Shown here piece after piece: positions 1-4,470 of a stretch of 8,223 nucleotides of DNA. Location: contig JAGUVP010000048.1 in the NCBI GenBank assembly GCA_020062805.1, positions 1 to 8,223 on the forward strand, in the 5' to 3' direction. Within the stretch, counting starts at the first letter, position 1. The number at the start of each line of letters is the position of its first letter. A model generated the notes under the pieces. The model saw nothing but the letters and a program-made list of their open reading frames with translations, was not told where the DNA came from and did no database searches. The position numbers and the translations under genes were made by a program. Source of the DNA: Candidatus Bipolaricaulis sp. Its GTDB lineage: Bacteria; Bipolaricaulota; Bipolaricaulia; Bipolaricaulales; Bipolaricaulaceae.

Positions 1-203
1 CTTGCTGCGAGCGCCTGCAACCGGCGCCGACGGTGCTCCGCCGCGGTCAGCGCGTCGGGAACGGCCACTTTGCCGCTCTCGCGGTAGTACATGCACCAGC
101 AGCTGCGGGCCATCGAGCAGCCCTTGGCCAGGAACAGAGCCTCCAGATCCGGCCACCGCTCCGACGTCAACGGACGGGTGACGAGGTCCATGGGGGCCAG
201 CAT
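1..203 (-). CDS. GNAT-family N-acetyltransferase, N-terminal part (cut by window edge)
   Basis: The minus strand is open from an ATG at 203 to the window edge, giving 67 codons without a stop. The start reads MLAPMDLVTRPLTSERWPDL and continues into a Leu/Phe helix and then CWCMYYRESG at about residues 38-47. A Trp-Cys-Met-aromatic-aromatic-Arg motif after a short beta strand and a DLEALF-type helix is typical of the N-terminus of a GNAT subfamily that acetylates small amines. The acetyl-CoA-binding motif lies beyond the window. GAGGG at 216-220 sits about 12 nt before the ATG at 203. The in-frame ATG at 191 has no Shine-Dalgarno sequence, so 203 is preferred. The acceptor substrate cannot be told. 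Confidence 0.75.
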   Translation of the reverse strand, partial: MLAPMDLVTRPLTSERWPDLEALFLAKGCSMARSCWCMYYRESGKVAVPDALTAAEHRRRRLQALAA

Positions 204-433
204 ACCCACGGGGAGCCCTCTCGTCCGCACGCCGATCCCGACAGCCACCGTTCCATCACAACGAAGAGATGAAGTCCTCCAAGGACGACTCGAAGTGTTC
301 TCCCGTAGCGACGCCGCGGGGATCCGATGTTCTCCGCGAGGCCGAGGGCCCCGCGGGCCATCTGCAGGCTGGTTTCGTCGTGCTCTTTGTGCTGTTGCGG
401 TGAAGGCTATCTCGGTCGCCCGGGCGGTTCGCC
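204..433. other. 230-bp gap with no convincing gene
   Basis: This stretch lies between the start of the acetyltransferase and the end of the Nudix gene. A minus-strand frame is open from about 400 down to 167 and contains HKEHDETSLQMARGALGLAE, which looks protein-like (acidic, helical). It has no good start and runs into the acetyltransferase gene in another frame. I cannot assign it to a family, and it is probably a decayed gene fragment. I see no clear terminator, RNA gene or repeat here. Confidence 0.4.
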
Positions 434-928
434 TTACGCGTTCTGGGCACGCTTCAGCTCGAAGTCGAGGAGGGTGTCGCCGTCGAACGTGAACCACCCG
501 TCGAACGGTTCTCCGCGGAGCATCATGGGGAACCAGGTGTGATCGTCGGCCCACATGCGCTCGAACGGGACCTTGTCCAGGGGTGCCCAGAGTGGGGCCG
601 CCTCGTCCGACTCCCGCGGCTCGCCGCGGCAGTCATCCGCCCTGAACACGTAGACGAGGAGCGCCAGGCCGTCCGTGAACTGGAAGCGAAGCTCGCCGCA
701 CGGTTCCACGCCCAGCGGGGTAATCCCCAACTCCTCCTCCACCTCGCGCACCGCGCACGCCAGCGGCGTTTCCCCGTCTTCGACGTGACCGCCGGGACCG
801 TTGACCTTCCCTGCGCCGAGGCCGCGCTTCTTGTGGATGAGGAGCACCTGCCCATCGCGCACGATGAACAGGAGCGTCGCCCGCCGCTGCGGCTGCCACG
901 TCGTCCAGTCGATATCCCGGATCTTCAT
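434..928 (-). CDS. MTH1/MutT-type Nudix hydrolase (probable 8-oxo-dGTP diphosphatase)
   Basis: A 164-aa protein with a complete Nudix box at residues 47-69, from GHVEDGE through REVEEELGI; the catalytic glutamates of the REUXEEXGU core are present. Upstream is KKRGLGAGKVNGPGG. Downstream are ESDEAAPLW and FERMWADDHTWFP (about 122-134), followed by FDGWFTFDGDTLLDFEL. In the MTH1 branch of the family the Trp and two Asp of the MWxDD motif bind the oxidised purine, so removal of 8-oxo-dGTP or related nucleotides is the likely role, in the cytosol. Length is normal for the family. The ATG at 928 is preceded by GGAGGA about 12 nt upstream. It is transcribed away from the mazEF remnant. A mutY gene lies at the other end of the window, though not in the same operon. 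Confidence 0.9.
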   Translation of the reverse strand: MKIRDIDWTTWQPQRRATLLFIVRDGQVLLIHKKRGLGAGKVNGPGGHVEDGETPLACAVREVEEELGITPLGVEPCGELRFQFTDGLALLVYVFRADDCRGEPRESDEAAPLWAPLDKVPFERMWADDHTWFPMMLRGEPFDGWFTFDGDTLLDFELKRAQNA

Positions 929-973
929 GCTCGTACTCAGTCCTCCATCATCGCCTTTCAGCTACAACGTGCG

Positions 974-979
974 ATTCTA
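974..979 (-). promoter_or_regulatory. possible -10 box of the Nudix gene
   Basis: TAGAAT is read on the minus strand 46 nt before the Nudix ATG, in an 86-bp divergent gap. No good -35 hexamer lies at the right distance, so this is only a candidate. Confidence 0.25.
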
Positions 980-1014
980 CTTCCCACTCCGGTAGGGTTG
1001 GTTGTCCTTCCGGC

Positions 1015-1254
1015 ATGAAGACGGCGATTCCCCTGCCGGATGAGCCGTTCGAGCGTGCGGATCGGTTCGCGCGGCGGGTGGGTAAGTCGCGGAGTGAGCT
1101 GTTCCAAAACGCCCTCCGAGAGTTACCTCACTCGGTCGCGCCCCGGAGGATCTCACCGAGGCGGTGAACCGCGCTGTGGCGGCTGCGGGCGGGGGAGGGG
1201 AGGAGTTCCGTCAGCGCCGCAAGCCGACGCCTGCTGGAGCGCGTCGAGTGGTGA
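1015..1254 (+). pseudogene. mazE: mazE-like ribbon-helix-helix antitoxin, frameshifted
   Basis: The first frame reads MKTAIPLPDEPFERADRFAR and then RVGKSRSELFQNALRE. This is the DNA-binding ribbon-helix-helix half of a MazE-type antitoxin that would repress its own operon. Near 1123 the homology moves to the next frame (YLTRS). Near 1143 it moves again (PEDLTEAVNRAVAAA, then EEF). Near 1220 it moves a third time (SRRLLERVEW, then TGA at 1252-1254). This last segment is the usual C-terminal end that contacts the toxin. Each step fits a single extra base, and repairing them would give about 79 aa, a normal length. The stop overlaps the GTG of the mazF remnant, as in intact mazEF operons. With three lesions the antitoxin is not made full length, unless the lesions are assembly errors. 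Confidence 0.8.
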
Positions 1255-1460
1255 TCTCCCAGGCGAGGTGTGGTGCACAAGCCTGCCTGCACCCACAGGG
1301 TCAGAGCCTGGCTTCCGCCGTCCGGTTGTGGTCATCCAGGGGAGACGCGTTCAACCGGAGCAGGTTGGCCACCGTGGTGTGCGTCCCCCTCACGAGCAAC
1401 CTGAAGTGAGCCGATGTCCCGGGGACTGTGTCCGTCTGGTTGGAGCTTGGCTGTAGCTAG
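1251..1460 (+). pseudogene. mazF: mazF/PemK-family toxin, 5' two thirds, frameshifted and interrupted
   Basis: The start is GTG at 1251, overlapping the mazE stop, and reads VISQ. One base is then missing near 1262. The next frame gives EVWCTSLPAPTGSEPGFRRP followed by VVVIQG, the MazF core with the conserved substrate-loop Pro and Arg residues. An extra A near 1346 shifts the frame to DAFNRSRLATVVCVPLTSNL and then K, followed by TGA at 1407, where the family normally has Trp (TGG). The same frame then gives ADVPGTVSVWLELG and stops at 1460. MazF toxins are ribosome-independent mRNA endoribonucleases of about 110 aa. This copy lacks the C-terminal third, which seems to reappear at 2502. It is almost certainly inactive. 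Confidence 0.85.
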
Positions 1461-1586
1461 GTTCCAGCTGACCGGAGTCAGAGCAGTCACGACCGAGGGG
1501 CCGTAGTAGGGCTCCCGATCCATGGTATCCCGCAGCAAATCTGCGATTCGGGCAGCCTCGCTCACATCCACCTCCCCCTCGTTCAA
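1332..1586 (-). pseudogene. truncated cassette ORF of unknown function
   Basis: This minus-strand frame begins 24 nt after the attC recombination core, where cassette genes usually begin. GGGGGAGGTG provides a strong Shine-Dalgarno sequence just before a GTG at 1565; a TTG at 1586 is the alternative start. The first part reads VSEAARIADLLRDTMDREPY and then YGPSVVTALTPVSWNLATAK and looks like a genuine soluble protein. From about 1456 downward the frame runs antisense to the mazF remnant and stops at 1332, so only about the first 36-43 residues are likely native. No family is recognised. I infer a cassette gene cut off at the integron/mazF junction. Confidence 0.4.
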
Positions 1587-1609
1587 GGACTGCGCAGTCC
1601 GCGCCCTTC

Positions 1610-1670
1610 GCCCAACGCCTGAATTAAGCCGCGCCGCGAAGCGGCGTCGGGTTGAATGAATAGTTAGGGC
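1610..1670 (-). other. attC recombination site of an integron cassette (aadA-like)
   Basis: Read on the minus strand, the site starts with CCCTAAC (R'') and ends with GTTGGGC (R'), a perfect GTTRRRY core at 1610-1616. Between them are TTCAACCCGACGCCGC, a TTC loop, and GCGGCGCGGCTTAA, which fold into the long imperfect hairpin used by IntI on single-stranded attC. The central part matches, with about one difference, the attC of aadA resistance cassettes as I remember it. The 61-bp length is typical of short attC sites. It lies directly after the methyltransferase gene and just before the next cassette ORF, as an attC should. The R'' core reads GCCCTAAC, one base away from the ideal spacing. 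Confidence 0.85.
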
Positions 1671-1688
1671 TCACAGGCCCGCAGCGCC

Positions 1689-2219
1689 TTAGATCCAACG
1701 CCTAACGCGACGAGTGTACTGCTGCCAAGCGGCGCCATGCGTCCTGGCTAGCCAAGGCTCCTCCCCGAGGACCACCCGGAGATGGAAGGCGGCCATGGCG
1801 GCCAGTGCGTAGATGAGCAGAGCAACGGACCAGAACGCAGCAGCCCACCCCACCAAAATCAGGGCGACCGCGACATACATGGGATTGCGGCTATACCGGT
1901 ACAGCCCGACGACGACCAGATGCTGAGGCGGTGCCCAAGGCGCGAGGGTGCCTTTGCCGGAAACATAGAAGTCTCGGACGCACCACAACAGGCCGAAGGT
2001 GCCGAGGATGACGAGAACCAGACCAAGCGGCCAGTGCATCGACAAGCCCGCAACCCAAGACCAGGCGATCGGCACCAGAAACGCTACGATGCCGGGTAGC
2101 GCCACAAAAGCTATGAGTGCTCGAATGAAAATGAGGGTGAACCCTAACAGAGCTTCCCCGGATCCGCGTACCCCCCCGAACCACCCCACCCGTCCGCAGA
2201 ACACCCCACCGCCCGCCAC
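1689..2219 (-). CDS. isoprenylcysteine carboxyl methyltransferase-like membrane protein (cassette gene)
   Basis: The open frame is 176 aa from a GTG at 2219. Hydrophobic segments lie at about residues 26-55, 63-80 and 113-148, giving three to four membrane spans. GLYRYSRNPMYVAVAL (105-120) and EEPWLARTHGAAWQQY (153-168), followed by RRVRRW, are the two hallmark motifs of the ICMT/phospholipid methyltransferase superfamily. The Arg-Asn-Pro and Glu-Glu-Pro parts bind S-adenosylmethionine in the membrane. Its substrate in bacteria is unknown. The first 25 residues are Gly/Val rich, encoded by a G-run region, and probably not native. Family similarity seems to start near FIRALIAFVALPG, where no ATG, GTG or TTG precedes, so the start is unresolved. 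An attC follows the stop by 18 bp, marking it as a cassette gene. Confidence 0.75.
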   Translation of the reverse strand: MAGGGVFCGRVGWFGGVRGSGEALLGFTLIFIRALIAFVALPGIVAFLVPIAWSWVAGLSMHWPLGLVLVILGTFGLLWCVRDFYVSGKGTLAPWAPPQHLVVVGLYRYSRNPMYVAVALILVGWAAAFWSVALLIYALAAMAAFHLRVVLGEEPWLARTHGAAWQQYTRRVRRWI

Positions 2220-2222
2220 CCC
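2171..2222 (-). other. G-run tract able to form a G-quadruplex
   Basis: The minus strand has seven runs of G (4, 3, 4, 3, 4 and 7 long, the last able to split in two). The part from 2191 to 2171 satisfies the four-tract G3+ with 1-7 nt loops rule. It lies in the doubtful leader of the methyltransferase gene. The strong strand asymmetry contrasts with the neighbouring DNA. Confidence 0.5.
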
Positions 2223-2289
2223 ACGGCCGCCGCGCCCACCGCACCTCCCCGCGCCAATGGCTTCATGCCGGGATGATACACGGATCCGC

Positions 2290-2499
2290 CTAACGCACCT
2301 CGCCCACCAGCGCGTCCACCGGACTCCGTACGCTCGCCGGGTCGCGGTTCAACACGCGGGTGCAAATCATCGTCGTCTTCACGTCGATGTGCCCAACCAA
2401 CTCCTGCACCGTCCGGATGTCGTTACCATCCTCCAGCACGTGCGTCGCGAACAAGTGCCGGACGCTGTGGCAGGTGGCCCACTTGGCCGGACCCTCGCT
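2290..2499 (-). pseudogene. intI: integron integrase (IntI), C-terminal remnant with mutated catalytic Tyr
   Basis: The minus strand encodes 69 residues and a TAG. It starts [20 protein letters not shown], then [32 protein letters not shown] and [14 protein letters not shown]. This is the C-terminal catalytic part of an integron tyrosine recombinase. HSVR is the His-x-x-Arg box and GH is the second His. The IYTHVLNR signature of IntI reads ICTRVLNR here, so the nucleophilic Tyr has become Cys (a one-base change). Everything N-terminal, including the IntI-specific insert and the first catalytic Arg, is missing, because mazF sequence begins within a few bases of the 5' end. The protein cannot recombine DNA. 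The stop codon overlaps a GTTAGGC core site. Confidence 0.9.
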
Positions 2500-2501
2500 C
2501 C

Positions 2502-2699
2502 TACAGACCCCCCAAGGACTCTGTGGCCCTGGTCGCGCAGGTGATCACCCTCGACAAGTTCACCCTGGCCGACCGGTGCGGGAAGCTGCCTTCGGAACAG
2601 GTCGAGCTGATCCTCTCCCGGCTCGACATCGTGCTTGGCAGGGGAGAAGCCGGATGGCACCGGCCGCTGGCCACCAGCCACGCACGTGACAACGCCTGA
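2502..2699 (+). pseudogene. mazF: mazF 3' fragment (C-terminal third)
   Basis: The frame reads [20 protein letters not shown], then TLADRCGKLP and EQVELILSRLDIVLGRGE, matching the C-terminal third of MazF/PemK toxins (family pattern GLPKDSVA, ITLDK, GRLP, LG). It has no start codon and begins where the 1251-1460 copy breaks off, on the same strand. Only about ten residues are missing between them. The simplest reading is one mazF gene split by the integron piece. The normal stop after LGR is lost and the frame runs on to TGA at 2697-2699. It is about 75-80 percent identical by eye to the remnant at 4190-4385. Confidence 0.8.
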
Positions 2700-2718
2700 C
2701 CCGAATGCCCCGAATGCA

Positions 2719-2753
2719 GCAACAATGCCGAGGCGCTGTTGCTACGGTAGAAT
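2719..2753 (+). promoter_or_regulatory. possible flavodoxin promoter with operator-like palindrome
   Basis: TAGAAT at 2748-2753 is a good -10 box 27 nt before the flavodoxin ATG; no strong -35 hexamer is seen. Just upstream, GCAACA (2719-2724) and TGTTGC (2737-2742) form a perfect 6-bp inverted repeat spaced by 12 nt, where a repressor could bind. GAATGCCCC occurs at 2703 and again at 2750, with GAATGC at 2712. Confidence 0.4.
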
Positions 2754-2780
2754 GCCCCAGCCCAGGGGTGACGTGACCCA

Positions 2781-3260
2781 ATGAGAGCACTCATTGTCGT
2801 TTTCTCCTACCATCACAAGAACACGGAGGCCGTGGCGCGGGTGATCGCCAAGGCCCTCGGCGCCGACGTCGTCGCGCCCAAGGACGTGAAGCCGACCGAC
2901 CTCGCGATGTACGACCTCGTCGGCTTCGGCTCGGGGATCTACGACGCCAAGCATCACCCCTCCGTTCTCCAGCTCGCCGATCGGTTGCCCGAGGCAAAAG
3001 GCAAGAAGGCGTTCATCTTCTCCACCTGCGGCCTGTTCGCGTTCGCCGTCTCCAACCGGTTCATCCGCAGCAACCACTCGGCGCTGCGCGAGAAACTGCT
3101 TGCCAAAGGGTACGAGGTTGTGGGCGAGTTCGGCTGCCCAGGCTTCAACACCAACGTCTTCCTCCGGTTTTTCGGCGGCATCAACAGGGGACGTCCAAAC
3201 GCTGCTGATCTGGAGCGTACCAAGGCCTTCGCCGAAGGCCTCGCCCACACTCGGGGCTAG
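2781..3260 (+). CDS. flavodoxin-family protein
   Basis: A 159-aa protein of normal flavodoxin size. It begins with the hydrophobic strand MRALIVVFSY, then HHKNTEAVARVIAKAL. The usual phosphate-binding loop of FMN flavodoxins (S/T-x-T-G-x-T) is replaced by SYHHKNTEAVA, a variant I recognise from a flavodoxin subgroup in archaea and anaerobes. YDLVGFGSGIYDAKHH (44-59) is the second FMN loop region. KKAFIFSTCG (75-84) is the third strand, and GEFGCPGFNT (115-124) and GGINRGRPNAADL (132-144) follow. It probably binds FMN and carries electrons in the cytosol; the partner is unknown. AGGGG lies about 12 nt before the ATG. It is intact and shows no sign of decay, unlike the genes to its left. Confidence 0.85.
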   Translation: MRALIVVFSYHHKNTEAVARVIAKALGADVVAPKDVKPTDLAMYDLVGFGSGIYDAKHHPSVLQLADRLPEAKGKKAFIFSTCGLFAFAVSNRFIRSNHSALREKLLAKGYEVVGEFGCPGFNTNVFLRFFGGINRGRPNAADLERTKAFAEGLAHTRG

Positions 3261-3269
3261 CGGCTGGGC

Positions 3270-3488
3270 GTAGAGGCCCGCGATGGCCCCGACCCGATCG
3301 AGGCCCAGTCAGTCAACTCCGTCCGGAGCAGCCCATGGCCCAGCAAGCGAGGAAGGGAGGTCCGCAAGTGCCTGTCCGAGGCAACGCTGCCCGTGTCCTC
3401 CTCCAACCCGTGCATCCGCGCGACCTACCGCCGACTGAAGGAAACGGGGAAGCCCGACAAGATGGGCAACAGACGGTACAGCATGTGA
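3270..3488 (+). pseudogene. IS110-family transposase, C-terminal remnant
   Basis: The plus frame is open from about 3270 to TGA at 3486-3488 and reads ARDGPDPIEAQSVNSVRSSP, then WPSKRGREVRKCLSEATLP and NPCIRATYRRLKETGKPDKM. IS110 transposases have GLDP, QSG-SV, SKRG, LRKALY and NPVIRAFYRRL-GKP in this order in their C-terminal Transposase_20 domain. The N-terminal DEDD catalytic domain is absent and there is no start codon. After GKPDKM the sequence leaves the family (GNRRYSM), and the vapC stop follows within 20 bp. It begins about 10 bp after the flavodoxin stop. I see no insertion sequence ends. Confidence 0.75.
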
Positions 3489-3505
3489 CCCCCTGCATCA
3501 CGGCG

Positions 3506-3943
3506 TTACGAGCGTCCTGAGCTGCGCTTCTCCAGAAACGACCGCGCCTTCAGCCGGGATGCCTCCACAACCCGATCGAAGTGCGCATCAGCATGCCACA
3601 ACTCGGCACCGGCGGCGGCTGCCGCCTGGGCGATCAGAAGGTCCGGCAGGGGGACCGAGAAGCCCTTCAGCCGCAACTTCTGACCCAACCGCGCTGCGCC
3701 CTCCCAGACCTCCGGCGTGAGGGCCACTTCATCCAACGCGTGAAGGCTCTCCAACAGGCGATCGAACGCACCTGCGTTCCTGGCCCCAACAAGGAGTTCA
3801 GCCTTCACCACCCAGCACGTGAGAAGAGATCCTTGGTCCAGGAGTCGCGCCAGCTCCTCCTTCAATTCCTCCCATCCGGCGGGCTGGAGATACCGGACCC
3901 ACAGGGAGGTATCAACGAGAATCGGCTGCTGTGTTGCGATCAT
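3506..3943 (-). CDS. vapC: VapC-type PIN-domain ribonuclease toxin
   Basis: A 145-aa protein starting MIATQQPILVDTSLWVRYLQ. It has the four PIN-domain acidic positions: Asp11 (LVDTSLW), Glu49 (VKAELL), Asp101 (LPDLLIA) and Asp119 with Asp123 (HADAHFD). These bind the metal ions used to cut RNA; VapC toxins commonly attack initiator tRNA or rRNA, but the target here is unknown. The ATG at 3943 overlaps the vapB stop as ATGA, the usual coupled arrangement. Longer in-frame starts upstream would lie inside vapB and are rejected. All key residues are present, so the toxin is likely active. Confidence 0.92.
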   Translation of the reverse strand: MIATQQPILVDTSLWVRYLQPAGWEELKEELARLLDQGSLLTCWVVKAELLVGARNAGAFDRLLESLHALDEVALTPEVWEGAARLGQKLRLKGFSVPLPDLLIAQAAAAAGAELWHADAHFDRVVEASRLKARSFLEKRSSGRS

Positions 3944-4152
3944 CTCTCGCCTGATTCGCGCCATCGGGCCAGCTCCTCCTCCGTCCATGTCACCAGGCCC
4001 GCCCCCGCCATCGTACGCAGCTTCGCCCGGGCGCGGTTGCGGACGAACTCCCGCAGAGCCGTCTCGATCACGTCGCGCTTCGTCTTTGCCCCGCCCACGC
4101 TCATCGCCTCTTCGATCAGCTCAGGATCCACCGTCACTGACAACCGCCTCAT
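3940..4152 (-). CDS. vapB: VapB-type ribbon-helix-helix antitoxin
   Basis: A 70-aa protein. MRRLSVTVDPELIEEAMSVG and TKRDVIETALREFVRNR form a ribbon-helix-helix DNA-binding domain (about residues 2-38). The tail with TWTEEELARW (about 55-64) is the type of segment that wraps the VapC active site. AAAGGAGGG lies just before the ATG at 4152, a near-perfect ribosome binding site, so longer upstream starts in the same frame are rejected. Its stop overlaps the vapC start. It should neutralise VapC and repress the shared promoter. Confidence 0.92.
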   Translation of the reverse strand: MRRLSVTVDPELIEEAMSVGGAKTKRDVIETALREFVRNRARAKLRTMAGAGLVTWTEEELARWRESGER

Positions 4153-4174
4153 GGTGCCCTCCTTTGGTGCCATG

Positions 4175-4180
4175 ATTGTA
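4175..4180 (-). promoter_or_regulatory. -10 box of the vapBC operon
   Basis: TACAAT is read on the minus strand, 22 nt before the vapB ATG, giving a short leader that still contains the ribosome binding site. The -35 region is weak. GGTG and CACC half sites flank the -10 box and could be part of a VapB operator. Confidence 0.45.
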
Positions 4181-4189
4181 CACCAGCGA

Positions 4190-4385
4190 AGGCCACCACA
4201 CGCGAACATCAGGGTTAGATCTCTGTGCGTGTAGCAGTCCCTGGCCCGCACGAACCTCACGCGGGCTCCCTGGTCGCCCAGATGATCACCCTCGACAAGT
4301 CCGTCCTCACCGACCGGTGCGGGAACTTGCCTTGGGAGAGGGCGAGCTGGTCCTGTCCAGGTCTGACGATCTGCTTCTCGGCTGA
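4190..4385 (+). pseudogene. mazF: second mazF 3' remnant, decayed
   Basis: Starting near 4190, PPHANIRV resembles the PLTSNLKL stretch of MazF. A stop (TAG) follows at about 4231. CCCGCACGAACC then recalls the family's LPAR segment, and SLVAQMITLDKSVLTDRCGN and LP (about 4268-4333) match the C-terminal third. A frameshift follows, after which EGELVLSRSDDLLLG ends at TGA 4383-4385, the usual terminus. Several bases after the GLP codons are missing. It is a paralogue of the fragment at 2502-2699. No 5' half is present; the intact vapBC operon begins where it should be, on the other strand. Confidence 0.65.
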
Positions 4386-4420
4386 AAGCTCTTGTCCCTA
4401 GGCCATCGTAGACTCCACAC

Positions 4421-4444
4421 ATGCACGGAACAAGACCTGACCCC
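4421..4444 (-). repeat. left inverted repeat flanking the RelA/SpoT pair
   Basis: Read on the minus strand this is GGGGTCAG, then GTCTTGTTCCGTGCAT. It matches 6677-6700 in opposite orientation at 23 of 24 positions (G instead of A at position 9). The conserved GGGGTCAG end points inward toward the RelA/SpoT genes and the GCAT end points outward. Sequences beyond either end are not similar. Confidence 0.85.
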
Positions 4445-4449
4445 GCATA

Positions 4450-4470
4450 CGCATAACGCCCCCCTATGCG
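4450..4470 (-). terminator. weak stem-loop at the end of the RelA/SpoT operon
   Basis: CGCATA and TATGCG pair as a 6-bp stem around a 9-nt G-rich loop, overlapping the stop codon at 4464-4466. There is no U-tract, so it is a poor intrinsic terminator and may only be an mRNA end structure. Confidence 0.25.

Larger units (their letters stand above)
1461..2499 (-). mobile_element. integron remnant (cassette piece, attC, one cassette, integrase tail)
   Basis: This block holds four minus-strand elements: a truncated cassette ORF, an attC site, a methyltransferase gene, and the C-terminus of an integron integrase. mazF sequence in plus orientation abuts it on both sides, 5' part at left and 3' part at right. 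A GTTAGGC core at 2288-2294, overlapping the integrase stop, and the GTTGGGC core at 1610-1616 would bound a cassette of about 680 bp containing the methyltransferase. The integrase points the same way as the cassettes and its 3' end is nearest them. That is the reverse of the usual integron layout but is known in so-called inverted integrons. No target duplication is visible at the junctions. Confidence 0.6.

Noticed and set aside
2742..3248. Minus-strand 168-codon frame opposite the flavodoxin
   Set aside because: It is a mirror frame of the flavodoxin gene without recognisable motifs or a start signal.
3944..3988. Longer start for VapC
   Set aside because: It would lie within vapB; the ATGA overlap at 3940-3943 is the normal arrangement.
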